Shown here: piece after piece, positions 22,997 through 30,858 of the stretch
Layout: each line of letters starts with the position of its first letter
How positions within the stretch are numbered: position 1 is the first letter of the stretch
Source: Amycolatopsis cihanbeyliensis
Lineage (GTDB): Bacteria; Actinomycetota; Actinomycetes; Mycobacteriales; Pseudonocardiaceae
Assembly (NCBI RefSeq): GCF_006715045.1
Contig: NZ_VFML01000001.1
Location: forward strand, 3,564,501 to 3,628,500
DNA: 64,000 bases
Direction of reading: 5' to 3'
Notes under the pieces: generated by a model
Database searches by the model: none
What the model was told of the DNA's origin: nothing
What the model saw: the letters and a program-made list of their open reading frames with translations, nothing else
Position numbers and translations under genes: made by a program

Positions 22997-23905
22997 TCAG
23001 GCGGGCACCGCGAACAGGCTGGCCGAGGTGCCGAGCGCGACCAGGGCCACCAGCACGCCCAGCAGCCGGATCGGCGCGGCCCAGGACGCGCTCACCGGAT
23101 ACCGCAGCCGCCGGATCCGGGCCTCCACGTTGTCGTCCATCGCGGCGAGCGCACCCGCGGGGGTACCGCCGAAACCGTTGCGGTGGAACCGTTCCAGCGC
23201 ACTGGCGAGGGGTTCGGCGCCGTGCTGGCTCGCCGCCCGGTCGTCGGCACACATCTCGACCAGCAGCGCGATGGCGGTACAGGCCCTGCCGAGCAGGCGA
23301 CCCCCGGGCCACAGCCGGCGCAACGCGTGGAACGGGGCGAGCACCAGGTCGTGCCGCTCGCGGGCATGGGCTCGCTCGTGGGCGAGCACCGCGTCCAGCT
23401 CAACGCCGGTGAGCAGGTGGCGGGTGCCGGCGCTGACCACGATCCGGGGTGTGCGACCGGGCAGGCAGTAGGCGACGGCAATCGGGTGGTCCACAACCAG
23501 CGCGTCGGCCGCGGAGTGCGCGACCAGGTTCAGGATCGCGCGGTGCCGGGCGCGCAGCCGGTTGGTGCGCACCAGGCAGACGACCTGGTTGCCGATCAGC
23601 CAGCAGGCCAGCGCCAGCCCGGCCGCCGCCACGCCGAGATGCGCCGGATCCACCGTGCGCCAGACCTCACCGGCGGCCAGCTCGCTCGCCAACGCGCCGA
23701 GCGCGGGCACCTGCCCTCGCCGGTAGGGCGCCAGGCCGATACCGAGCAGTGCGCCCACGGTGGAGACCACGACGGTCAGCCCGACCACCTGCCAGAGCAC
23801 CAGCGCGGTACGCGGATGCGCGTGTGTCCAGCGGCCGTGCCACAGCCACAGCACCACAACCGCGGCCACCAGGAGCGCCGCGAGGTGGTGCAGGACGATG
23901 GTCAC
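22997..23905 (-). CDS. M56-family membrane metallopeptidase (BlaR1/MecR1-like)
   Basis: A 302-residue membrane protease expected to respond to a signal and cleave, or trigger cleavage of, the BlaI repressor encoded just upstream. Helices lie at the N-terminus, at ~36-55 and ~83-105. The zinc motif HERAH (in VLAHERAHARERHD) follows, then a distal Glu-containing helix and a final membrane segment. It lacks the C-terminal penicillin-binding sensor domain of true BlaR1, so the inducer is unknown. The GTG shares GTGA with the blaI stop. Confidence 0.88.
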   Translation of the reverse strand: MTIVLHHLAALLVAAVVVLWLWHGRWTHAHPRTALVLWQVVGLTVVVSTVGALLGIGLAPYRRGQVPALGALASELAAGEVWRTVDPAHLGVAAAGLALACWLIGNQVVCLVRTNRLRARHRAILNLVAHSAADALVVDHPIAVAYCLPGRTPRIVVSAGTRHLLTGVELDAVLAHERAHARERHDLVLAPFHALRRLWPGGRLLGRACTAIALLVEMCADDRAASQHGAEPLASALERFHRNGFGGTPAGALAAMDDNVEARIRRLRYPVSASWAAPIRLLGVLVALVALGTSASLFAVPA

Positions 23906-24270
23906 CGGGCTTCCCCCTCGTCCCGTGGCGGGGCGAGGGCCTTGCGCAGCGCGTCGGCCTCGTCACTGCTGACCGAGTGTGCGAACCGCACCAGCGCGGA
24001 GTCACGATCCCCGGTGAGCGCGAGCGCCTCCAGCATCAGCTCGGCGACGTACTCCTCGCGGCTGGCCAGCGGTGCGTACAACCAGGCGCGGCCGGCCCGC
24101 TCGCGCCGCACGACGTTCTTCCCCACCAGCCTGGTGAGCACGGTCATCACCGTGGTGTAGGCGAGATCCCGCTCGGCGAGCCCCTCGTGCACGGCGCGCA
24201 CGCTCAGCGGTACACCATGTGCCCACAGCACATCCATCACCGCTCGCTCCAGCTCGCCGAGCCTGCCCAC
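23902..24270 (-). CDS. BlaI/MecI/CopY-family transcriptional repressor
   Basis: A 123-residue winged-helix repressor (penicillinase-repressor family). Its start GRLGELERAVMDVLWAHG and core YTTVMTVLTRLVGKNVVRRE are typical. The C-terminal half is a dimerisation helix. The GTG at 24270 has GGAGAGGGG upstream; a GTG two codons earlier is possible. It forms a coupled pair with the M56 peptidase. Its likely operators are the dyads at 21596-21610 and 22975-22991. No such dyad precedes its own gene. Confidence 0.92.
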   Translation of the reverse strand: MGRLGELERAVMDVLWAHGVPLSVRAVHEGLAERDLAYTTVMTVLTRLVGKNVVRRERAGRAWLYAPLASREEYVAELMLEALALTGDRDSALVRFAHSVSSDEADALRKALAPPRDEGEAR

Positions 24271-24325
24271 CAGCACCCCTCTCCGCTCTCCGCACCGCAC
24301 CCCATCATCCCATCCCGGCCTCCGC

Positions 24326-24365
24326 CGTGTTTGCCATCCACATAGCGTGTTTGCTGGCAAGGTGG
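24326..24365. repeat. two partial 21-nt-family repeat units
   Basis: Two units beginning CGTGTTTGC (24326 and 24346), 20 bases apart, lie just before the MmcQ/YjbR gene. They match the start of the 21-nt tandem units on the other side of that gene. Confidence 0.5.
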
Positions 24366-24369
24366 CAGC

Positions 24370-24894
24370 ATGACGACCCTCACTCAGCTGCGCAAGGCCG
24401 CACTGTCCTTCCCCGAGACCGCTGAGCAGGAGATCCGTCGTGGCATGGTGGCGTTCACCGTGCGCGAGAAGCGGTTCGCCGCCACGGGGACGGACAAGGA
24501 CGTGCAGCTCAACCTGCCCGCGGCGGATATTGAGGAGTTCCTCGCCGAGTACCCGACGGCCGAGCGGCTGAGCAGCGGCGTGACGCCGGTCGGCGTGCGC
24601 GTCCCATTCCAGGACATCGACGGTCAGCGGCTCAACCACTGGGTGCGGCGCGCCTGGCTCGCACGCGCGCCGAAACGGCTGGCGAACCAGGTGGCCGCCG
24701 GGGACACCGTGACCCCCGGCGGGGTCGGCGACCTGCCCAAGGCCATCGGAAAACCGGCCACGCAGGCACTCACCAGCGCAGGCATCACAACACTCGCCCA
24801 GGTTTCCGGGCTCACCGATGCCGAACTGCTGGCCATGCACGGCGTCGGCCCGAAGGCCGTTCGCGTCCTCCGCGAGACGCTCGGCACGACCTGA
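24370..24894 (+). CDS. MmcQ/YjbR-family protein with C-terminal helix-hairpin-helix
   Basis: A 174-residue protein. Residues 1-105 form the double-wing MmcQ/YjbR fold (LRKAALSFPETAEQEIRRGM; FAATGTDKDVQLNL; VRRAWLARAPKRLANQ). Residues ~118-172 form a helix-hairpin-helix pair of the RNA-polymerase-alpha/DNA-binding type (GKPATQALTSAGITTLAQVS; AMHGVGPKAVRVLRE). DNA binding is likely, but the role is unknown. AAGGTGGCAGC precedes the ATG. The gene is flanked on both sides by related short repeats. Confidence 0.82.
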   Translation: MTTLTQLRKAALSFPETAEQEIRRGMVAFTVREKRFAATGTDKDVQLNLPAADIEEFLAEYPTAERLSSGVTPVGVRVPFQDIDGQRLNHWVRRAWLARAPKRLANQVAAGDTVTPGGVGDLPKAIGKPATQALTSAGITTLAQVSGLTDAELLAMHGVGPKAVRVLRETLGTT

Positions 24895-24909
24895 CCCACG
24901 CACGGCCAC

Positions 24910-25014
24910 CGTGTTTGCCCTCCAGGTAACCGTGTTGGCCGCTCGCGTAACCGAGTTTGCTCCTCACGCGCGTGAGTTTGCTTCCCACGTACGCGAGTTT
25001 GCCGCTCACGTCAT
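24910..25014. repeat. five tandem 21-nt repeats, array A
   Basis: Units start at 24910, 24931, 24952, 24973 and 24994, each exactly 21 bases. The common pattern is CGAGTTTGC, two variable bases, CYCACGTA and a variable end. The same unit occurs in reverse orientation at 57981-58078. The last unit overlaps the end of the 25011-25220 gene. Confidence 0.85.
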
Positions 25015-25220
25015 TCCGCGCGGGTGGCTCGACCGTCGATCTCGTCGGCCCGCTCGACCAACGCCCTGCCCAGCTCGGCCAGGTGTCCACCCATCGACCG
25101 CAGCCCTTCCGCGGGTAACTCGCCCCCACGCCGGTTGTCCAGCAACTCCACCGTCGCCGCACCCAGAACCCGGTTCACCCGCGCCACCCGTATCAGCAGC
25201 TCCCGATCACGCCCGAGCAT
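25011..25220 (-). CDS. small hypothetical protein
   Basis: A 69-residue, charged, helical protein starting MLGRDRELLIRVARVNRVLG and containing GHLAELGRALVERADEI. The ATG lies within the end of the preceding frame (14-base overlap), with GAAGGTGTGG upstream, so it is probably co-translated with it. No family recognised. The stop codon touches the 21-nt repeat array. Confidence 0.45.
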   Translation of the reverse strand: MLGRDRELLIRVARVNRVLGAATVELLDNRRGGELPAEGLRSMGGHLAELGRALVERADEIDGRATRAE

Positions 25221-25572
25221 CGTCCACACCTTCGCCCGGCAGCATGAACTTCGCCAGATGTTCCCGCACCCACCGCTGGGCGAACGCCGTCAACCCCGCC
25301 GCCGACCACTCCACGTCGATCGACACGTCCCGCCACAACAACATCCGCGCCCCGCGAAGCCGCCCATGGCTCACACACACCGTCCGCGCCCCCTCCACCC
25401 ACTCGAACACGAAATACCCATACATACAGACGAGCCCCCGCCGCCCCGCACCATCCACGAATCCCTCCGGGCCCTCGCTCGGCAGCGGCGCACGATAAAC
25501 CTGCTCCCGCCGACCGCTCGCATACACGAACACCTCGGAAACCACACCCGGCGGCAGGTACGGCCCCACCAC
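25207..25572 (-). CDS. hypothetical protein
   Basis: A 121-residue soluble protein beginning VGPYLPPGVVSEVFVYASGR, rich in aromatic residues (GLVCMYGYFVFEWVEGART). The GTG at 25572 is two bases past the stop of the 30-residue zinc-knuckle gene, with GAGGA in the end of that gene as ribosome-binding site, so the two are tightly coupled. Family not recognised. A longer frame to 25644 would overlap that gene entirely. Confidence 0.5.
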   Translation of the reverse strand: MVGPYLPPGVVSEVFVYASGRREQVYRAPLPSEGPEGFVDGAGRRGLVCMYGYFVFEWVEGARTVCVSHGRLRGARMLLWRDVSIDVEWSAAGLTAFAQRWVREHLAKFMLPGEGVDDARA

Positions 25573-25573
25573 G

Positions 25574-25666
25574 TCAGTCCTCGACAATGGTGATCGAGCC
25601 TGTGTGGTCACAGTTGGCGCAACCTTTACCAGAACAGTCACCACAGGTCTTCGTCAGGTCATTCAT
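25574..25666 (-). CDS. 30-residue DnaJ-type zinc-knuckle protein
   Basis: A tiny frame found by reading the minus strand. AAGGAG lies seven bases before the ATG. The core CGDCSGKGCANCDHTGSI contains one DnaJ-type CxxCxGxG unit joined to CxxCxxTG, so four cysteines can bind one zinc ion. In DnaJ two such pairs are spread through a ~75-residue domain; here the knuckle is the whole protein. It is coupled to the next gene and follows a Nudix gene by 92 bases. Function unknown. Confidence 0.6.
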   Translation of the reverse strand: MNDLTKTCGDCSGKGCANCDHTGSITIVED

Positions 25667-25758
25667 CTCGGTCTCCTTCCCTGTGCGTCCGGTGGACACC
25701 GGAAGGCCCGGTTCTACCCGGAAGAATTTTCCGGGTCAGGTAATGACCTGTGCCGATC

Positions 25759-26211
25759 TCAGTCGTTCACGTCGGCAGACCCGATCATGACACCGTGTTC
25801 AAGGTACGTGTGCGCAGGCGATTCGACTGCCGACCGGATTCGGCGGCACAACCGGTCTATCGTGAACTCCTCGAGCTCGTCGATGTTCACGTACCGCGCC
25901 TCGGCGATCTCGCCGTCCTCGAAGCTGAAGACCGCATCGGATGGCAACCGCGCCGTGAAGAGGAACAACAACTTGTCACCTTCATCGGCCGCAGGTGCCC
26001 AGTCCACCGCGAGCATGCGCCCGATCCGCACGTCCAAGCCGAGTTCCTCGCGCACCTCTCGAACAGCCGCGTGACGTGGCGACTCGCCCCGCGTCACGTA
26101 CCCACCAGGGATATCCCAATAGTCCTTGTAGGTCGGGCGCACGAGCAGCACACGGTCCTGATGATCGGTGAAGATCACGCCAGCCGCGACGCGGGGAGTT
26201 GAGATCGTCAC
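25759..26211 (-). CDS. Nudix hydrolase
   Basis: A 150-residue single Nudix domain that should hydrolyse a nucleoside diphosphate linked to another group. The Nudix box is complete: GGYVTRGE, then seven residues, REVREELGL. Substrate not predictable. The GTG start has no ribosome-binding site but has TAGGCT six bases upstream, so it may be leaderless. It lies 19 bases after the end of the XRE regulator, a pairing common in actinomycetes. Confidence 0.9.
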   Translation of the reverse strand: MTISTPRVAAGVIFTDHQDRVLLVRPTYKDYWDIPGGYVTRGESPRHAAVREVREELGLDVRIGRMLAVDWAPAADEGDKLLFLFTARLPSDAVFSFEDGEIAEARYVNIDELEEFTIDRLCRRIRSAVESPAHTYLEHGVMIGSADVND

Positions 26212-26217
26212 GGTCTC

Positions 26218-26223
26218 AGCCTA
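26218..26223 (-). promoter_or_regulatory. -10 box for leaderless transcript
   Basis: TAGGCT on the minus strand ends six bases before the GTG of the Nudix gene. Confidence 0.42.
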
Positions 26224-26230
26224 CGCGAGC

Positions 26231-27431
26231 TCATACCAAGTTCAACCGCCTCGCCAACCCGGTCAGCTCGTCGCCGGGCATCCGCTTCGAGCAACGTAGC
26301 CAGTCCACGACGAGCCCGCGACTCAACGGATGGTGATGCACATGCTCGGGCGCGATGCGTTCGGCCTCCAATATCAGACCGATCGCGGAGCGCCGCTCAT
26401 CGAGCTTGTGGTGGACGCGGGCCATCTCGAGCTGGTGCCGCACCTGCCGTTCCACCGGCAGGAGATGCGGGTCGACCTTCGGGCCGATCTCCGCGGCGAG
26501 CTGAAAATCGCCGAGTTCCAGTGCAGTCGAAACTCGGTGCAGTGCAACGTTGGTCGGGCCGAAGGCTGTCCACAGCAGATTGTCATCGCGGCCGAGCAGA
26601 TGAGCTGCCCCGCCGGCCCGGGACAGAAATTTCTCGGTCAGAGCGCGGTTTCGGGAACGCGCCGCCGCCATCGCGCCGGTGAGCTGCAACGTACCCAGCA
26701 CCGAGACGTGCGCCCTGCTCGACCCATCGCCGATGAAGCGGGCGGAACTCGATACATCGCTGACGAGTTCGGCGGCGTCCGCACACCGCCCGGCCGACAG
26801 CAAGACATGTGCCACGGATCTCGTGAGGGAAAGCAAGACAGTATGTTCGCCAGCTTGCTCGGCGAAGTCGTATCCGCGCTGGGCACACAAACAAGCCAGA
26901 TCGGTCTCGCCGAGTTTGGTCAGCACGGCTGCTCCGGCCTGGTACGTGAGCGCGGCAAGCCGCTGACAACGGACCTTTAATTCGTCATTGTAATACCGCT
27001 CTGCATGAAGCAGGTCATTGAGCAATGATGGAAGCAAGGTGCCCAGATATCCGAATCTGGAGGCCTGATAGGCGTCCCACACTCCGCCGACCCGATCCCG
27101 AAGGGCGTTAATCGAGTCCGGCTGATGATCAGCCGACCTATTCGGCACCAAAGCACGGTAGGTCGGCAGGGTTCGCCGGAGCTCGGGGACCAAAGCCCGG
27201 AACCTGGACCGTCGATGGAGAGTCCGGAAGCAAGTGTGAAAGCGGTACACCCAGTTCGGCGGCCAAAGCTGCGAGGACTGACAGGCGATCGAGCTGGATG
27301 CGCCCGTTCTCGACCTTGTTGAGCCAGTCCTCGGTCCGGCCGACCAACTCGGCAAGCACCCGCTGGGACAGCCCTCGGCGCCGACGATGCCATGCGATCC
27401 GTTCACCGGTCGTCAGCTCAGCCCGTTCCAT
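26231..27431 (-). pseudogene. XRE-family regulator with tetratricopeptide-like region, frameshifted
   Basis: The N-terminal helix-turn-helix (ERIAWHRRRRGLSQRVLAEL, VGRTEDWLNKVENGR) runs in one frame from the ATG at 27431 (GAGG upstream) and stops near 27138. The continuation (LVPELRRTLPTYRALVP..., then ~300 residues of helical repeats ending LTGLARRLNLV) is in the +1 frame. The switch falls near 27190-27215, so one extra base is present relative to an intact gene. It is either a recent inactivation or a sequence error, as both halves keep coding quality. Confidence 0.8.
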
Positions 27432-27470
27432 GAACCTCGACCTCTCCAACTCTATGCCCGGTCATGCACC

Positions 27471-29099
27471 CTACGCCGCTCCGCCGTCCGCGCGAACCGC
27501 GAGCAGGAGCTGGAGGTGGCAAGACAGCCGGGCTCGCGGGTCGTCCAGGTCGATCCCGCTCACCGTGCGTGCCCGGCGCACCCGGTGCCGCAGGGTGTTC
27601 GGGTGGATGTGCAGCCTGCCGGCCGCCGAGCGCACGTCGCCCATGGCGTCCAGGTAGGCCAGCAGGGAACCGACCAGGTCGCTGCCGTGCGCCGTGTCGT
27701 GCTCGCGCAGCGCCGCGACCCCGGGATCGCGCAGGTCGGGCTTGCCCGCCAGCAGGGAAAGGGTCTCGCCGAGCAGCACCTCCGCGCGCAACTCCGCGAT
27801 GGTGGCGACCCGAGCCTGCGGCCTGCGCACCATGGCGTCCAGTACCCGGTCGGCCTCGGCCCTGGAGGTCGCCACCTCGCCGAGGGTGGCCACCGGCGAA
27901 CCGATCCCCGCCTGCACCCGGGTACCGACCCGGCGACGCAGCACGTCGACGATGTCGGTGGCGAGCGTGCGCACCGCCCGCTCCTGCCGGGCCGTGACGT
28001 CCGGAAGCACCGCGTAGACCCGCGAACCGAGCGTGCCGACCAGCGCGGCCCTGCGGAAGGACGTCACGTGCACCGACACCACGGTGCCCGTCTCCACCAG
28101 GCGCAGTTCGTGCGCAGGCAGGTCCGGTTCGGCGGGCAGGGCGAAGGCGAGCACGGACGCGGGCGTCGCCGGGTCGAGGCCGAGATGGCCTGCGACCAAG
28201 TCGGCGCTGGCCCGCCCTTCCAGCAACCCGGGCAGCAGTTCCCGGCCGGGCCCGCCGGGGTGCGGGTCGCTGCGGTGCCGCAGCAACTGCACCGCCGCCA
28301 TCCGGGACGCCCCCACCAGCGCGCGCTCGGCCCGGTCGGCGAAGGGCTCGCGGCCCTCCTGCACCCAGATCGTGCCGAGGTGGTGCGAGCCTGCCCTGAT
28401 CCCGATGGCGAGCCTGCGCCGGATGCCGAGTTCGGGATGCTCGTCGATGCGCACCACCTCCTCACCCGACCGCAGCCGCTGGAAGATGCCCCATTCGCGC
28501 AGCATCGCCAGATACGCCTCCGGCCCCTCCCAGCCGAGGATGGACAGCCTGCGCAGCTCGTCCACCTCGTCGTCGGAACGGGAGTAGGCCAGCACCCTGT
28601 TGCCCGCGTCCTCGATGCTGACGCTGCCGCCGGTCAGCACGGCCACGGTCTGCGCGAGCGAGAACAGGTCCCCGTACGGCAGGTCCTCGCCGAAGCCCGC
28701 GGACAGGATCGCGCTGTCCAGCACCTCGCGTACCAGGGTCTCCAGCTGTTCCCACCGCACACCGGGCCGGACGGCGAGCAGCGCGATCCCGGCTTCGGCC
28801 GCGGCCTCGCGCAGCTCATCGGCCTGCCCCTCCGGTCCGGCCTTGACCGCGGCGGCGACGGCGCCGCCGCGGGCCGCGGCCCGCACGAACCGGATGGCGT
28901 CCCGGCCCCGTGCGCCGATCACCAGCACCAGCTCGGCGGGGTAACCGCCCGGTTCGTCGTCCGGGTCGAGGATGGACATCCCGCGCACCCGCAGGTCCAG
29001 CCCCGTCGCCGCGACATGCAGGTCGACCAGGGGCTCGCCGATGGAGACGAGCAGCTGGCGCAGCGTGACGCCACCCGCGGGCCGGGCGTCCTCGACCAT
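27471..29099 (-). CDS. PucR-family regulator of proline catabolism
   Basis: A 542-residue transcription factor divergent from pruA-putB. The N-terminal PucR domain starts VTLRQLLVSIGEPLVDLHVA. A GGDEF-like/CdaR middle region follows. The C-terminal helix-turn-helix of this family reads AAGRLHIHPNTLRHRVRRAR. Actinobacterial homologues activate proline dehydrogenase and P5C dehydrogenase genes in response to proline, and the gene arrangement supports that. The ATG at 29099 (AGGGATACGG upstream) gives the family start; the frame is open to 29255 but that would overlap the operator. Confidence 0.9.
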   Translation of the reverse strand: MVEDARPAGGVTLRQLLVSIGEPLVDLHVAATGLDLRVRGMSILDPDDEPGGYPAELVLVIGARGRDAIRFVRAAARGGAVAAAVKAGPEGQADELREAAAEAGIALLAVRPGVRWEQLETLVREVLDSAILSAGFGEDLPYGDLFSLAQTVAVLTGGSVSIEDAGNRVLAYSRSDDEVDELRRLSILGWEGPEAYLAMLREWGIFQRLRSGEEVVRIDEHPELGIRRRLAIGIRAGSHHLGTIWVQEGREPFADRAERALVGASRMAAVQLLRHRSDPHPGGPGRELLPGLLEGRASADLVAGHLGLDPATPASVLAFALPAEPDLPAHELRLVETGTVVSVHVTSFRRAALVGTLGSRVYAVLPDVTARQERAVRTLATDIVDVLRRRVGTRVQAGIGSPVATLGEVATSRAEADRVLDAMVRRPQARVATIAELRAEVLLGETLSLLAGKPDLRDPGVAALREHDTAHGSDLVGSLLAYLDAMGDVRSAAGRLHIHPNTLRHRVRRARTVSGIDLDDPRARLSCHLQLLLAVRADGGAA

Positions 29100-29108
29100 C
29101 CGTATCCC

Positions 29109-29156
29109 TTGTTCGATCAGACAATAGACGTCCCAAAAAGATAGCCGATCGAACAA
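29109..29156. promoter_or_regulatory. operator with 10-bp inverted arms between pucR-like gene and pruA
   Basis: TTGTTCGATC (29109-29118) and its exact complement GATCGAACAA (29147-29156) are separated by 28 bases in the 121-bp divergent region. The arms are the probable binding half-sites of the PucR-type regulator, positioned to control both directions. Confidence 0.6.
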
Positions 29157-29220
29157 CCATCGGCAGGGGGCGGACTCCTTAACGTCAGCGGGAAACATTC
29201 CCGTCGAGGAGGCACCCGGA

Positions 29221-30846
29221 ATGGACGCGATCACCACCACGCCCGCGCCCCGCAACGAACCCGTGCGGGACTACGCGCCCGGCTCCCCGGAACGGGAGAG
29301 CCTGGTCGCCACGCTCACCGAGCTGGCAGGCAAGGAGCACGAGCTCACCGTGACGATCGACGGTGAGCAGCGGCTCGGTGGTGGTCGCCGGATCGATGTC
29401 GTACAGCCACACCGGCACGCGCACGTCCTCGGCAGCATGGCCAATGCCACCCAGGCGGACGCCAAGTCCGCGGTGGAGGCCGCGCTGCGGGCCGCCGAGT
29501 CCTGGCGGCGGCTGCCCTTCGACGAGCGCGCGGCCGTGCTGCTACGGGCCGCAGACCTGCTTTCCGGCCCGTGGCGGGACACCCTGAACGCCGCCACGAT
29601 GCTCGGGCAGTCCAAGACCGTGCAGCAGGCCGAGATCGACTCCGCCTGCGAGCTGGCCGACTTCTGGCGGTTCAACGTGCACTACGCGCGGCAGATGCTC
29701 CAGGAGCAGCCGGTCAGCTCGCCCGGGGTGTGGAACCGGCTGGACTATCGCCCGCTGGAAGGTTTCGTCTACGCCGTCACCCCGTTCAACTTCACGGCGA
29801 TCGCGGGCAACCTGCCCACCGCGCCCGCGCTGATGGGCAACACCGTGCTGTGGAAGCCCTCGCCGACCCAGGGGCTCGCGGCGCACCTCACCATGCGGCT
29901 GCTGGAGGAGGCCGGCCTGCCGCCCGGCGTGATCAACCTGCTCACCGGGGACGGGCTCGAGGTCTCCGAGGTGGTACTGAACGACCCGGCGCTGGCCGGC
30001 CTGCACTTCACCGGTTCCTCGAAGACCTTCCAGCACCTGTGGGCCACGGTGGGCGCGAACATCGCGAACTACCACGCCTACCCGCGGCTGGTCGGCGAGA
30101 CCGGTGGCAAGGACTTCGTGCTCGCGCACCCTTCCGCCGATATCGACGTGCTGCGCACCGCGCTGGTCCGTGGCGCCTTCGAGTTCCAGGGCCAGAAGTG
30201 CTCGGCAGCATCCCGTGCCTTCGTGCCGCAGTCGGCGTGGGACCGGATGCGGGACGACCTCGTGTCCGAAGTGGATTCATTGTCCATGGGTGACGTCACC
30301 GACCTCGGCAACTTCATGGGGGCGGTGATCGACCGGAGCAGCTTCGACCGGCTGGCCGGCGTGCTGAAGGCGGCCCACGAGGACTCTACTTTGGACGTTG
30401 TTGCCGGGGGAACGGCCGACGGCTCGGCGGGCTACTTCGTCCGGCCGACCGTGCTGGTCGGTTCCGACCCCACGCATGAGGTGTTCCGTACCGAGTACTT
30501 CGGGCCGGTGCTGGCCGTGCACGTCTACCCGGACGGCGAATTCGACCGGGTGCTGCGGGAGCTCGACCAGGGCGCCCCGTACGGGCTCACCGGCGCGCTG
30601 ATCGCGCGCGACCGGGAGGCGATCGCGCGGGCGAGTGAGGCGCTGCGGTTCAGCGCGGGCAACTTCTACGTCAACGACAAGCCGACCGGTGCCGTGGTCG
30701 GCCAGCAACCCTTCGGTGGTGCTCGGGCCTCGGGTACCAACGACAAGGCCGGATCGGTCTACAACCTGCTGCGCTGGGCCAGCCCGCGCACGATCAAGGA
30801 GAACTTCGTCCCGCCGGTCACCTCCGGCTACCCGCACCAACGCTAG
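29221..30846 (+). CDS. pruA: L-glutamate gamma-semialdehyde (P5C) dehydrogenase
   Basis: A 541-residue NAD-dependent aldehyde dehydrogenase that oxidises glutamate semialdehyde, the product of proline oxidation, to glutamate. Catalytic Glu293 (VGETGGKDF) and Cys327 (GQKCSAA) are present, as is FTGSSKTF at the cofactor site. The length and sequence (VYAVTPFNFTAIAGNLPTAP) match the monofunctional P5C dehydrogenase type. First gene of a two-gene operon with putB 12 bases downstream. GGAGGCACCCGGA precedes the ATG. Confidence 0.96.
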   Translation: MDAITTTPAPRNEPVRDYAPGSPERESLVATLTELAGKEHELTVTIDGEQRLGGGRRIDVVQPHRHAHVLGSMANATQADAKSAVEAALRAAESWRRLPFDERAAVLLRAADLLSGPWRDTLNAATMLGQSKTVQQAEIDSACELADFWRFNVHYARQMLQEQPVSSPGVWNRLDYRPLEGFVYAVTPFNFTAIAGNLPTAPALMGNTVLWKPSPTQGLAAHLTMRLLEEAGLPPGVINLLTGDGLEVSEVVLNDPALAGLHFTGSSKTFQHLWATVGANIANYHAYPRLVGETGGKDFVLAHPSADIDVLRTALVRGAFEFQGQKCSAASRAFVPQSAWDRMRDDLVSEVDSLSMGDVTDLGNFMGAVIDRSSFDRLAGVLKAAHEDSTLDVVAGGTADGSAGYFVRPTVLVGSDPTHEVFRTEYFGPVLAVHVYPDGEFDRVLRELDQGAPYGLTGALIARDREAIARASEALRFSAGNFYVNDKPTGAVVGQQPFGGARASGTNDKAGSVYNLLRWASPRTIKENFVPPVTSGYPHQR

Positions 30847-30858
30847 AAGGAGTCACCC

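Noticed and set aside
24910..25014. CRISPR array
   Set aside because: The 21-nt units are directly adjacent, degenerate and without spacers, and there are no cas genes.
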